From the NCBI GenBank assembly GCA_019637445.1, contig JAHBVS010000002.1:558001-622000 (forward strand): a stretch of DNA of 64,000 bases, given 5' to 3'. This DNA is from Gemmatimonadaceae bacterium. GTDB lineage: Bacteria; Gemmatimonadota; Gemmatimonadetes; Gemmatimonadales; Gemmatimonadaceae. The notes beneath the pieces are model-generated. The model was not told the DNA's origin and did not search any database. It saw nothing but the letters and a program-made list of their open reading frames with translations. Position 1 is the first letter of the stretch, and each line of letters starts with the position of its first letter. The position numbers and the translations under genes are program-made. Shown here in pieces: positions 38,102-47,242 of this stretch.

Positions 38102-38111
38102 GCCGTTCAGC

Positions 38112-39644
38112 CTAGTGTCTGAAGGTCCGAAGGCCGGTAAAGACCATCGCCATTCCGTGCTCATCCGCCGCGGCGATGACCTCGTCGTCCCTCACCGAAC
38201 CGCCCGGCTGGACGATGGCGCGTACCCCTGCCTGGGCGGCTTGGTCCACGCCGTCGCGGAAGGGGAAGAAGGCGTCGGAGCCTAGGGCCGCGCCGTCGGT
38301 CTTGTGGTTGGCGGACTTGGCCTTGTGGACGGCCAGAAACGCGGCGTCCACGCGGGACATCTGGCCGGCGCCGATGCCAATCGTCGCGCCGTCGCGGGCG
38401 AGCACGATCGCGTTGGACTTCACGCTGGCCACGGCGCGCCAGGCAAAGAGCAGATCCTTCCACTCCGCGGCCGTGGGCTGGCGCTTGGTGACGACCTTCC
38501 AGCCGGCGTCGCCGAGGTTGGAGGGGGCGCGTTCCTGCACGAGGACGCCGCCGCGCACGCCCTTCACGTCGAGCGCGGTGCCGGTCACCCGTGCGCTGCC
38601 CTCGAGGACGCGGAGGTTCTTCTTGGCGCCGAGGGCGGCGAGGGCCTCCGGTGAGTACGAGGGCGCGACGATGCATTCCACGAACAACGAGGCCACGGCC
38701 TGGGCCGCGGCTTCGTCCACCGGCACCGAGAAGGCGATCACGCTGCCGAAGGCCGAGACGGGGTCGCAGGCCAGCGCCTTCTGGTAGGCGTCGAGCGCGG
38801 ACTTGCCCGTGGCGAGGCCGCAGGGCGTGGTGTGCTTGATGATCGCGCAGGCGGTTTCGTCGCCGAAGGGGTCGATGGCCAGCATCGCGCCTTCGAGGTC
38901 CAGCAGGTTGTTGAACGAGAGTTCCTTGCCGCCGTGCTGCTTGAGGGCGCCGAGTCCGCCGCCAGCCTTCTCGACATAGAACGCGGCGGCCTGGCCGGGG
39001 TTCTCGCCGTAGCGCAGGGTCTGCACGCGTTCGAAGGCCATCGCCATCCGCTCGGGGAACTTCTCGCCGCGCTGGCTGGCGAACCATCCACTGATCGCGG
39101 CGTCATACGCCGCCGTGTGCGCGTACACCTTCTCGGCGAGGTCGCGGCGCAGCTCGGTGGCGTCGCCGCCGTTCTGCATCGCCTCGAGCACGCGGCCGTA
39201 GTCGGCGGGATCCACCACCACCGTGACGGCCGCGAAGTTCTTCGCCGCCGAGCGCAGCATCGATGGACCGCCGATGTCGATCTGTTCGATCACCTCGGCC
39301 GGCTCCAGGCCCTTCTTCGCGGCAGTCTCGCGGAAGGGATACAGGTTCACGCAAACGAGGTCGATCGGCGCGATGCCGTGCTCGGCGATGGCCGCCATAT
39401 GCGCCGGCAGGTCTCGGCGGGCGAGCAGGCCACCGTGCACCACGGGGTGCAGCGTCTTCACGCGGCCGTCGAGCATCTCGGGGAACTGTGTGGCCTCGCT
39501 GACGTCAGTGACCTTGAGCTTGGCCTCGCGCAGCACCTTCGCCGTGCCGCCGGTGGAGAGCAGCGTGTAGCCGTGGTCCACGAGGCCGCGGGCGAAGTCC
39601 ACGAGGCCGGACTTGTCGGAGACGGAAAGCAGGGCGATGGGCAT
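38112..39644 (-). CDS. purH: Bifunctional AICAR transformylase / IMP cyclohydrolase
   Basis: 510 residues. Last two steps of purine synthesis. N-terminal IMP cyclohydrolase (MGS-like) domain: ALLSVSDKSGLVDFARGL, STGGTAKVL, DGRVKTLHPVVHGGLL. C-terminal transformylase: LRYGENPGQAAAFY, FNNLLDLEGAM, IIKHTTPCGLATG, and the end AIVQPGGSVRDDEVIAAADEHGMAMVFTGLRTFRH. ATG at 39644 chosen because the homologous region begins MPIALLS there. Downstream of purN by 17 bases. Confidence 0.97.
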   Translation of the reverse strand: MPIALLSVSDKSGLVDFARGLVDHGYTLLSTGGTAKVLREAKLKVTDVSEATQFPEMLDGRVKTLHPVVHGGLLARRDLPAHMAAIAEHGIAPIDLVCVNLYPFRETAAKKGLEPAEVIEQIDIGGPSMLRSAAKNFAAVTVVVDPADYGRVLEAMQNGGDATELRRDLAEKVYAHTAAYDAAISGWFASQRGEKFPERMAMAFERVQTLRYGENPGQAAAFYVEKAGGGLGALKQHGGKELSFNNLLDLEGAMLAIDPFGDETACAIIKHTTPCGLATGKSALDAYQKALACDPVSAFGSVIAFSVPVDEAAAQAVASLFVECIVAPSYSPEALAALGAKKNLRVLEGSARVTGTALDVKGVRGGVLVQERAPSNLGDAGWKVVTKRQPTAAEWKDLLFAWRAVASVKSNAIVLARDGATIGIGAGQMSRVDAAFLAVHKAKSANHKTDGAALGSDAFFPFRDGVDQAAQAGVRAIVQPGGSVRDDEVIAAADEHGMAMVFTGLRTFRH

Positions 39645-39661
39645 AGTCAGTTCGCTGCGCG

Positions 39662-40339
39662 TCACCCGGCGAACGGATGGCGCTGTCGTGGTTCGGGGGC
39701 AAACACATTGAAGTCGTACGCCGGCGCGCCCTTCGTGCGGCCGTCGGCGCCGAGTGTGATCTGTCCGTTGGCGACGGCGTGCAGGCACCAGGGGAAGATG
39801 CGGTGCTCGACGGCGAGCACGCGGGCGGCGAGCGACTCGGGCGTGTCATCGCTGCGCACCGGCACGGGCCACTGCGCGATGATGGCGCCTTCGTCGTACT
39901 GCTCGCTGACAAAATGTACCGTCGGACCACTCACGCGGGCGCCGGACTTGAGCACGGCCGTGTGCACCTTGGCGCCGTACATCCCGGGGCCGCCAAAGGC
40001 GGGCAGCAGCGCGGGGTGCACGTTGATCATCCGGCCGTGAAAAACGCGCACGACCTCGGTGGGGATGAGCCGCAGGTAGCCGGCGAGCGCGACGTGCGTG
40101 ATGTCGTGCTCCGCGAGCAGTGCGCCGAGCGAGTCGTTGCGGTCCTTGGCGAGATGCACCGCGGGGACTTTCCAGCCGCGCGCGCGGTCCAGCGCACCCG
40201 CCGCGGCGCGGTCCGACACGACGAGGGCGAGCTTGGCCGCAGCGTTCGCGCCGCGGTCCTCGAGGTCGTCGTAGATGGCTTGCAGGTTGCTGCCGCCGCC
40301 GGACGCAAGCACGGCGAGGCGCGCGGGCGTGGTCGTCAC
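39662..40339 (-). CDS. purN: Phosphoribosylglycinamide formyltransferase
   Basis: 225 residues. Adds the formyl group to GAR using 10-formyl-THF in purine synthesis. Visible: LAVLASGGGSNLQAI near the N-terminus (phosphate-binding), the catalytic INVHPALLPAFGG (Asn, His) and VHFVSEQYDEGAIIAQWPV with the conserved Asp. Adjacent to purH on the same strand, a classic purine pairing. Confidence 0.96.
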   Translation of the reverse strand: MTTTPARLAVLASGGGSNLQAIYDDLEDRGANAAAKLALVVSDRAAAGALDRARGWKVPAVHLAKDRNDSLGALLAEHDITHVALAGYLRLIPTEVVRVFHGRMINVHPALLPAFGGPGMYGAKVHTAVLKSGARVSGPTVHFVSEQYDEGAIIAQWPVPVRSDDTPESLAARVLAVEHRIFPWCLHAVANGQITLGADGRTKGAPAYDFNVFAPEPRQRHPFAG

Positions 40340-40348
40340 CTACGAAAC

Positions 40349-40906
40349 TTAGCCGCCCTGCGGCCCGAGGACGAGCGACACGGCGGCATCAAGCGTGGGC
40401 AGCACGCGCGCCTCGCGCTCGGCGCGCTCGCGGTCGGCGCTTGGCGTGGAACTGCTCGGGACCAGCACGGCGGTGCCGCCGAGCTCGAGGCCCGGGCCGA
40501 CATCGCGCCAACGGTCGCCGACGAAGAGCGACTGCTTGGTATCGAGTCCGTAGCGCTCGGCGGCTTGGCGGTAGAGCAGGGTCCCCGGCTTGCGGCACTC
40601 GCAGGGGCCCGTGAAGTCGGGGTGGTGTGGGCAGTAATACGAGTCGGTGAGCGTGACGCCTTCGGCGGCGAGCAAGGCGTCGAGTCGCGCGCGCACGGCT
40701 TCGTATTGCGCGGTGGTCACGAGGCCGCGGGCGATGCCGGACTGGTTGGTGACGGCGATGAGTGCGTAGCCGGCGTCGGCGAGGCGGCGCATCGCGGCGG
40801 TGGCGCCGGGGATCAGGGTGACGGCGTCGGGATCGTTCGGGAAATCCGCGTCGACGATGATGGTGCCGTCGCGGTCGAGGAAGGCGGCGGGGCGGCCGGT
40901 GCTCAT
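40349..40906 (-). CDS. gmhB: D-glycero-manno-heptose 1,7-bisphosphate 7-phosphatase (HAD family)
   Basis: 185 residues. HAD phosphatase with AAFLDRDGTIIVDADF (nucleophile DxD), ALIAVTNQSGIARG, the zinc-binding loop YCPHHPDFTGPCECRKPG typical of GmhB, and KQSLFVGDRWRDVGPG. It removes the 7-phosphate in ADP-heptose synthesis for lipopolysaccharide. ATG at 40906; the longer open frame lies inside selA. It ends 9 bases before purN, so the purine genes may be in the same operon. Confidence 0.9.
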   Translation of the reverse strand: MSTGRPAAFLDRDGTIIVDADFPNDPDAVTLIPGATAAMRRLADAGYALIAVTNQSGIARGLVTTAQYEAVRARLDALLAAEGVTLTDSYYCPHHPDFTGPCECRKPGTLLYRQAAERYGLDTKQSLFVGDRWRDVGPGLELGGTAVLVPSSSTPSADRERAEREARVLPTLDAAVSLVLGPQGG

Positions 40907-40967
40907 ACGCGCGTCGCGGCCTTGAGGGGCTCCCAACCGGCCCGCATCACTTGGCGAAGGCGGTGCA

Positions 40968-42362
40968 TCACCCGACGATCGCCTCGCGCAGCCGCTCCGT
41001 GAGCAGCGCGTCCTGCTGCGCCGGCACGCTGCGCAGGTCCAGCCACAGGCGCCCCTCGCGTGTGACGGCGATGACCGGCACGGCGTGGTTGCGCAGCCGT
41101 TGCTCCAGCGCGCTGACATCGCCACTGACGGTGATCGCCACGGAAGGAATCCGCGCCGTCGGGAAGGCGCCGCCGCCCACCGTGGATTCCGTGCGCTCCA
41201 CCTTCAAGTTCCAATCCGGCCCGAGCAGCGAGTGCTCGCGTGTTCCGCTGATGTTGTCGCCACGCAGCTCGGCGGCAATCGCGACCGCGCGCTGTTCGAT
41301 CTCGTTCACGGGCGCGGTGAGCATCGCCAGTGTCGGGATCTCGCGCAGGGCCTTCGCCGGCTCGCGGTACAGCGCGAGCGTGGCTTCGAGCGCCGCGAGC
41401 GTGAGCTTGTCCACGCGCAGCGCGCGCGCCATCGGATGTTGCCGCAGCTTCGCGATCGCGTCGCGCTTGCCGAGCACGATGCCGGCCTGCGGGCCGCCGA
41501 GCAGCTTGTCGCCGCTCATGATGACGAGGCTGGCACCATCGCGCAGGGCGTCGGCGGCCGTGGGCTCGCCGCCGAGTCCGTGCGGCGCGAGGTCGAGCAT
41601 CAAGCCGCTGCCGAAGTCGTGGATGAGCGGGATGCCCGCTTCGGCGGCGATGGGCACCAGTTCTGGCACCGTCGCCTCCGCGACGAAGCCATCGACCGTG
41701 AAGTTGCTGCGGTGCACCTTCACGATGGCGGCCACGCTCGGCGCCAGCGCGCGGCGATAGTCCGCGACGTGCGTGCGGTTGGTGGTGCCGACTTCGACGA
41801 GAGTCGTGCCGCTGGCGGCCATGATCTCCGGCACGCGGAAGCTGCCGCCGATCTCGATCAACTCGCCGCGGCTTACGAGCGTCTCGCGACCCGCGGCCAG
41901 GGCCTGCAGCGCGAGCACGAGCCCCGCCGCGCAGTTGTTGACGACGATGGCGTCTTCGGCGCCGGTGAGCTCGCAGAGCAACGCGGCGCAATGCACGTGG
42001 CGCGAGCCGCGTGCGCCGGCGGCGACGTCGTACTCGACCGTCGCCGCGCCCGCGGCGATGCTGGCGATGGCGTCGAGTGCGGCCTGTGCGAGCGGCGCGC
42101 GGCCGAGGTTGGTGTGGAGGATGACGCCCGTGGCGTTGATGGCGGGGCGCAGCGTGGAGGCGGTGCGCGCGGCGAGCCACTGTTCGAGCGCGCGGCGCCA
42201 GTCGTCGTCGGATTGCGGGACGGCGGCGCCGTTGCGTGCGGCGGCGATGAGGGTGCGGATGCCTTCGGTGACCAGCGTACGCGGCCACTTGTCGCAGAGG
42301 GCGCGCACGCTCGGGCGGTCGAGGGTGCTGCCGACGGCGGGGAGGGCGCGCAGGGCGGTCAC
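40968..42362 (-). CDS. selA: L-seryl-tRNA(Sec) selenium transferase
   Basis: 464 residues. PLP enzyme converting Ser-tRNA(Sec) to Sec-tRNA(Sec). N-terminal LPAVGSTLDRP, then ATGVILHTNLGRAPLA, NNCAAGLVLALQAL, and the PLP lysine in MSGDKLLGGPQAGIVLG. Length matches the family. Implies selenocysteine use, although selB, selC and selD are not in this window. Starts 4 bases inside the upstream lipoprotein gene. Confidence 0.95.
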   Translation of the reverse strand: MTALRALPAVGSTLDRPSVRALCDKWPRTLVTEGIRTLIAAARNGAAVPQSDDDWRRALEQWLAARTASTLRPAINATGVILHTNLGRAPLAQAALDAIASIAAGAATVEYDVAAGARGSRHVHCAALLCELTGAEDAIVVNNCAAGLVLALQALAAGRETLVSRGELIEIGGSFRVPEIMAASGTTLVEVGTTNRTHVADYRRALAPSVAAIVKVHRSNFTVDGFVAEATVPELVPIAAEAGIPLIHDFGSGLMLDLAPHGLGGEPTAADALRDGASLVIMSGDKLLGGPQAGIVLGKRDAIAKLRQHPMARALRVDKLTLAALEATLALYREPAKALREIPTLAMLTAPVNEIEQRAVAIAAELRGDNISGTREHSLLGPDWNLKVERTESTVGGGAFPTARIPSVAITVSGDVSALEQRLRNHAVPVIAVTREGRLWLDLRSVPAQQDALLTERLREAIVG

Positions 42363-43597
42363 GGTTGGGCGGGTGGTGTTTCGGGCGGGGTCTCGCTCGG
42401 CTCCGCTGGCTTCGGCGCGTCGATCTTGAAGCTGCGATCCGAGGGCCAGGCCAAGCCGTTCAGTCCCGGTGCGCCACTGACCTTCAGGCGATAGTCGCCA
42501 GGCTCAAGTGGTGCGGCGAGGCGGACCTTCCACTCCTGCGAGGGGCGGATGCGCGCGAACGTTGGAGCGCGGACCGTCGTTGCCGCGCTGTCGGCCGCCG
42601 CCGCTGCGGCCTGGCCGGGCGCAGCCGCTTGCGCGTTGGCTGGCGCTGCAGCGGTCGTGTCCGCGGCAGCCGTATCCGCCGGCGCCGCCGCACGCGCGAG
42701 CGAATCAAAGCGCGTCGCCGGCATCGGCACGCCGCCGAGCGTGACGACACTGGAGTCCGCACGCAGCAACTGCACCGCGGCGCCCGCCGCCCAATCGCCC
42801 GCGACGGCGCGATTGAAGCGCAGCAAGAGCACCGTGGAGTCCTGCACCGTCACACGCTCGAGCTGCGGGGCCATCGTGTCGCGCACGAAGGCGTAGAGAT
42901 CCGCGCTGGCCGTGGTCTCCAGCGTGACCGTCGTCGTATCCACCGCTTCGTTCCTGCCGACCGCACGATCGCCATTCGCATCGATCCACGCACGGACGCG
43001 ATAGGTGCCCGGCCCGAGATCGCGCACGACGAAGCGACCCGTACTGTCCGCGCGCGCCGTCCAACGGAACGTGGAGTCGCTCGGCGGGAACACCTCCACG
43101 CGCGCCAGCGGTGCGGCGCGGCCTTCGGCGAAGTCGAACACCGCGCCGCGCACCTCACCCGTCGGGATGTCGGGGCCCGTCGAAAACACAAACTCGGTCC
43201 GCTCGCCGAGCACGTTGCCGCGCAGGTCCACGACGCCGGGCAGGATCGTCACGCGATACGCCGTGTTCGCTCGGAAGCCGCGTCGTGGCTTGAGCTCGAT
43301 CGCCGTGCGCCGCCAGGTCACGCGGTCGCGGCCGTCGCTGGGCGAGATGGTCACGATGGCGGAAAGGTCCGCGATGCTGCCCGCGGCGGCCGCACCGGCG
43401 CCGCCGGGACGCTCGGAGATGACTTCATCGAAGAAGATCAGCACCTCGTCGGCGCTGACGTTCGTCGCGTTCGAGTCGGGCGTGATGCGCCGGATGACGG
43501 GCACGTCGCTGTCGGGCGGGCCGCCCGGCGGCATCCCGGGGGAGGCGCAGGCGGCGAGCGCGAGCAGGAGATACGTAGCGTGCCAGCCGCGCTTCAT
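42359..43597 (-). CDS. Ig-like (Big_5) domain lipoprotein
   Basis: 412 residues. Signal LLLALAACASPG with lipobox Cys. N-terminal Ig-like domain PVIRRITPDSNATNVSADEVLIFFDEVI, then FRANTAYRVTILPGVVDLRGN (Big_5 pattern). A carboxypeptidase-regulatory-like beta domain follows (GRFVVRDLGPGTYRVRAWIDANGD), then an Ala/Pro/Thr-rich region of low complexity (~320-350). Surface or periplasmic, function unknown; this type is common in Bacteroidota and Gemmatimonadota. Directly downstream of valS. Confidence 0.8.
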   Translation of the reverse strand: MKRGWHATYLLLALAACASPGMPPGGPPDSDVPVIRRITPDSNATNVSADEVLIFFDEVISERPGGAGAAAAGSIADLSAIVTISPSDGRDRVTWRRTAIELKPRRGFRANTAYRVTILPGVVDLRGNVLGERTEFVFSTGPDIPTGEVRGAVFDFAEGRAAPLARVEVFPPSDSTFRWTARADSTGRFVVRDLGPGTYRVRAWIDANGDRAVGRNEAVDTTTVTLETTASADLYAFVRDTMAPQLERVTVQDSTVLLLRFNRAVAGDWAAGAAVQLLRADSSVVTLGGVPMPATRFDSLARAAAPADTAAADTTAAAPANAQAAAPGQAAAAAADSAATTVRAPTFARIRPSQEWKVRLAAPLEPGDYRLKVSGAPGLNGLAWPSDRSFKIDAPKPAEPSETPPETPPAQP

Positions 43598-46384
43598 CTA
43601 GCCGCCGAGCTCCTTCACCTTCTGCGCCAACTGCTCGGCGCGCAGCGCCCACTCGCGCTCCTTTGCACGCTCAGCTTCGACCACGGCGGGCGGCGCCTTG
43701 GCGGTGAACTTCTCGTTGGAGAGCCGCCCGCGCAGGGCATCGAGCTGCTTGGTGAGCCCGGCGAGTTCCGTGCCGAGTCGTGCGCGTTCCTTGGCGAGGT
43801 CCACCATGCCTTCGAGCGGCAAGGAGAGTTCAATGCCACTCGGCAACACGGCGTGCGCGGCGGCGCCCTCGGGCGTGGCGCCGAGCGTGAGTTCGCAGCG
43901 CGCGAGTCGCTGGATGAGGGCGGCAGCGTCCCGCAGCGGCGCGGTGGCCGGCGTGTCGGCAGCGAAGGCGCGGATCGGTGCGCCAGGCTGCACGCCGTAC
44001 TCGGCGCGCAGGGTGCGGATGGCGTCGATGGCTTCGCGCACGGTGTCGAATGCGGCGCCGCTGTCGGCGGCGGCATCGACACCAGCGCGCGTTGCTGCAC
44101 CAGCAGTCGCGCGCGTCGTCGGCCACGGCGCCACCGCGAGGAACGCACCCGCCGTCTGCCCCGGCAGTCGCTGCCACAGCGTCTCGGTGACGAACGGCAT
44201 GATCGGATGCAGCAGTCGCAGGCCCTGGTCAAACACGTGCACGAGTACCCGACGCGCCACCTCGCGGTCCGGGCCCGGCGTGGCGAGCCGCGGCTTCACG
44301 GCCTCCACGTACCAGTCGGCGAGTTCGTTCCACACGAAGCGTCGCGCGGCTTCGGCGTAGGCGTCGAGCCGCATGCCGAGCTGGCGCTGTTGTTCAGGCC
44401 ACTTGCCGCCGTCGGTGGCGGGACGCGCCGGCCCAAGTGCGGCATCGCACTCGGCGATCGCTGCATCGAGACGGCCAAGGATCCAGCGATCCTCGAGTCG
44501 CAGCGCGGAATCGGCGGGCATCGCGGACAGCGGTTCATCGCCCACCTGCAGCAGCAGGAAACGGCCGATGTTCCAGAGCTTGGTCGCGAAGTTGCGGCCG
44601 GGTGCGAAGGACTTGTCGAGGTCCGTGGGGTCGAGCATCACGTCCACGCCAAGGCCCATGCCCTGGATCACCGTCCAGCGCAGCGCGTCGGCGCCGTAGC
44701 GCTCGACCACGTCCAGCGGATCGATCCCGTTGCCCAGCGACTTGGACATCTTGCGATGCTGCATGTCGCGCACGGTGCCGTGCAGGTACACGGTGTGGAA
44801 CGCGGGCCGGTCCATGAACGCGTAGGACGACATCATCATGCGCGCGACCCAGAAGAACAGGATCTCGGGCGCGGTGACGAGCACGTCGCTGGGGAAGAAC
44901 GCCTTGAGATCCTTCGTGCCTTCGTCGGGCCAGCCCAGTGTGCTGATGGGCCAGAGCCAGGACGAGAACCAAGTGTCGAAGACGTCGGGGTCCTGCGTCA
45001 GCGTCGCATTGCCGCAGCTCCTGCACTCGGTGGGATCCTCGCGGTAGGCCACGGCGTGGCCATTGGCGCAGGTGAACACCGGCACGCGGTGTCCCCACCA
45101 GAGCTGCCGCGAGATGTTCCAGTCGCGAATGCCCTCGAGCCAGTTGATGTAGACCTTCTCCCACTTCTCGGGCAGGATGCGCGTGGTGCCGTTCTTGACG
45201 GCGGCCAGCGCCGGCGCGGCCAGCGGCTCCATGCGCACGAACCACTGGTCGGAGAGCCGCGGCTCCACGACCGTGTCGCAGCGATAGCAGCGGCGGATGG
45301 AGTTCGCGTGCTTCTCGATCTTGATGAGCGCGCCCGAGGCCTCGAGCAGCTTGACGATCTTCTTACGCGCCTCGAAGCGGTCCACGCCCTGCAGGTCGGC
45401 GGGCACGCGGCCAGCCGCGTCCGTGACCTCGGCCATCTTGCCGTTGGCGTCGATCACCACCGGCATCGCCAAGCCGTGGCGCTTGCCGACCTCGAAGTCG
45501 TTGGCGTCGTGCGCCGGCGTGATCTTGAGCGCGCCGGTGCCGAAGTCCTTCTCCACGTAGCCGTCGGCGATCACCGGCATCTTGATCCCGGTGATGGGCA
45601 GCAGCACCTGCTTGCCCACGAACCCGGCGTAGCGCTCGTCCTCCGGATGGACGGCGATGGCGACGTCGGCGAGGATCGTCTCCGGCCGCGTGGTCGCGAT
45701 GGTGATGCCGTTCGACGGGTCGTCCGCGAAGGCATAGCGCACGTGATGCAGCGCGCCCTCGCTGTCGTGGAACTCGGCTTCCTCGTCCGAGAGTGAGGTC
45801 AGGCAGCGCGGGCACCAGTGGATGACGCGATGGCCGCGGTACACCAGCCCACGCTCGTGCAGCCGCACGAAGGCCTCGCGCACGGCGCGCGAGAGCTCGG
45901 GGCTGAAGGTGTAGGCAGTGCGCGTCCAATCCGCCGACGCGCCGATGGCGCGCAGCTGCTTGAGGATGACGCCGCCGGTCTCCTCGACGAACTGCTCCGT
46001 GCGCTTCACGAAGGCCTCGCGGCCCAAGTCGAAGCGCGTCTTGCCTTCCTTGGCGATCAGCTTCTCGACCACGTTCTGCGTGGCGATGCCGGCGTGGTCC
46101 GTGCCCGGGAGCCAGAGCGTCTCGTCGCCGGCCATGCGGCGCCAACGCACGAGCACGTCCTGCACGGTGTTGTTGAGTCCGTGCCCGACGTGCAGCACCG
46201 CCGTCACGTTCGGCGGCGGGATGAGGATTGTGAAGGGATCGCGGTCGCCGCCCAAGCGCGTGGTGCGGTCGGGGTCGGCAGTGAACAGCCCAGCGTCCTC
46301 CCAGGCCTTGGCGAGGCTGGGCTCGGCGCTGGCGAAGTCGAAGTGCGTGGGGAAATCAGCGGGCGGGGTGGTCGTCTCGGCCAT
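43598..46384 (-). CDS. valS: Valine--tRNA ligase
   Basis: 928 residues. Class I synthetase. HIGH-type motif PPPNVTAVLHVGHGLNNT near residue 55, editing domain including TTRPETILADVA, KMSKS loop HRKMSKSLGNGIDPL near 560, anticodon-binding domain, and C-terminal coiled coil (LEGMVDLAKERARLGTELAGLTKQLDAL). Full length. The stop is adjacent to the start of the Ig-like lipoprotein gene. Confidence 0.98.
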   Translation of the reverse strand: MAETTTPPADFPTHFDFASAEPSLAKAWEDAGLFTADPDRTTRLGGDRDPFTILIPPPNVTAVLHVGHGLNNTVQDVLVRWRRMAGDETLWLPGTDHAGIATQNVVEKLIAKEGKTRFDLGREAFVKRTEQFVEETGGVILKQLRAIGASADWTRTAYTFSPELSRAVREAFVRLHERGLVYRGHRVIHWCPRCLTSLSDEEAEFHDSEGALHHVRYAFADDPSNGITIATTRPETILADVAIAVHPEDERYAGFVGKQVLLPITGIKMPVIADGYVEKDFGTGALKITPAHDANDFEVGKRHGLAMPVVIDANGKMAEVTDAAGRVPADLQGVDRFEARKKIVKLLEASGALIKIEKHANSIRRCYRCDTVVEPRLSDQWFVRMEPLAAPALAAVKNGTTRILPEKWEKVYINWLEGIRDWNISRQLWWGHRVPVFTCANGHAVAYREDPTECRSCGNATLTQDPDVFDTWFSSWLWPISTLGWPDEGTKDLKAFFPSDVLVTAPEILFFWVARMMMSSYAFMDRPAFHTVYLHGTVRDMQHRKMSKSLGNGIDPLDVVERYGADALRWTVIQGMGLGVDVMLDPTDLDKSFAPGRNFATKLWNIGRFLLLQVGDEPLSAMPADSALRLEDRWILGRLDAAIAECDAALGPARPATDGGKWPEQQRQLGMRLDAYAEAARRFVWNELADWYVEAVKPRLATPGPDREVARRVLVHVFDQGLRLLHPIMPFVTETLWQRLPGQTAGAFLAVAPWPTTRATAGAATRAGVDAAADSGAAFDTVREAIDAIRTLRAEYGVQPGAPIRAFAADTPATAPLRDAAALIQRLARCELTLGATPEGAAAHAVLPSGIELSLPLEGMVDLAKERARLGTELAGLTKQLDALRGRLSNEKFTAKAPPAVVEAERAKEREWALRAEQLAQKVKELGG

Positions 46385-46531
46385 CTATAGAAGTTAGCCG
46401 GATGGGCAACCGGTGGACTACCGCGTGCCGTTGTCCGGACGCTGGTGCCTCGCCGTAGCTGACCGCCGGTCTCGGTGCCGGGTGTGGCAAGGGGACGGAC
46501 CCCCTGCTTGCTACCGCGCGGCAGGAACATT

Positions 46532-46547
46532 ATCTTACCAGTAAGAT
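46532..46547. promoter_or_regulatory. Perfect 16-bp palindrome upstream of the VapBC-like operon
   Basis: ATCTTACCAGTAAGAT, perfectly self-complementary, 15 bases before the antitoxin ATG and just before GAGGAG. AbrB-type antitoxins usually bind such palindromes to repress their own operon. Confidence 0.6.
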
Positions 46548-46562
46548 TGCACCGAGGAGCCC

Positions 46563-46823
46563 ATGAGCGCCGCCACCACCACTCTCTCGTCCAAAGGGCA
46601 GGTCGTCATTCCCGAGGAGATTCGCGAACGCCTCGGGCTGCGCGCCGGCGCGCGCTTTGTCGTGGTCGCCGAGAAGGACGTCGTCATCTTCAAGGTCCTG
46701 GAGCCCCCGGCGCTCGAGGGGCTCGCGCCGCTGCTGGCTCGGGCCCGATCCGCCGCGAAGGCGGCCGGACTCACGCGGCGTGATGTGGCGGATGCCGTGG
46801 TGCGCAGCCGCCGGTCGCGGTGA
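46563..46823 (+). CDS. AbrB/SpoVT-type antitoxin (VapB-like)
   Basis: 86 residues. The swapped-hairpin DNA-binding domain is clear: TTLSSKGQVVIPEEIRERLGLRAGARFVV. The C-terminal helices (LLARARSAAKAAGLTRRDVADAV) would bind the toxin. ATG preceded by GAGGAG. Overlaps the PIN gene by 4 bases; together a toxin-antitoxin operon. Confidence 0.9.
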   Translation: MSAATTTLSSKGQVVIPEEIRERLGLRAGARFVVVAEKDVVIFKVLEPPALEGLAPLLARARSAAKAAGLTRRDVADAVVRSRRSR

Positions 46824-47236
46824 GGGCGCTGGTCGACACCAACGTGCTGGTGTCGGCCGTCTTCTTCGGCGGCGTCCCCGGACGCGTGCTTGATGCGCTC
46901 GTTACGCGGCGGTTCGCGCTTGTCCTGTCACCCGAGATCCTGGACGAGTACCGCCGCGTCGGCGCCGAGTTGGAAGGGCGCTATCCGAGACTGACGGGCA
47001 CGTTTGAACCGGTGCTCGCCTTGTTGGCGGCTACTTCGATTCTCGTTGACGCACCGCCGCTCGCGGAATCCGTTTGCGATGACTCCGACGATGACAAGTT
47101 TCTTGCGGCGGCACTGGCGGCGCGCGCGGAGGTCATCGTGTCAGGTGACAAACACCTACTCAGGGTCACAGGATGGCGTGGCATCGATGTGCTCGCGCCC
47201 CGGTCGTTCCTCGATCGCTTGGACCGCGGGCGTTGA
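46820..47236 (+). CDS. PIN-domain toxin (VapC-like, COG1569)
   Basis: 138 residues, GTG start. PIN ribonuclease motifs: RALVDTNVLVSAVFFGG (first Asp), LSPEILDEY (Glu), DDSDDDKFLAAALAARAEVIVSGDKHLL (Asp cluster). Putative RNase inhibited by the upstream antitoxin. The PIN_3/COG1569 group pairs with AbrB antitoxins as here. Confidence 0.88.
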   Translation: MRALVDTNVLVSAVFFGGVPGRVLDALVTRRFALVLSPEILDEYRRVGAELEGRYPRLTGTFEPVLALLAATSILVDAPPLAESVCDDSDDDKFLAAALAARAEVIVSGDKHLLRVTGWRGIDVLAPRSFLDRLDRGR

Positions 47237-47242
47237 GCCGGG

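Noticed and set aside
42365-45796. 1,143-codon plus-strand open frame opposite valS and the lipoprotein gene
   Set aside because: Antisense shadow with Arg/His/Gly-rich composition; the minus strand encodes complete valS.
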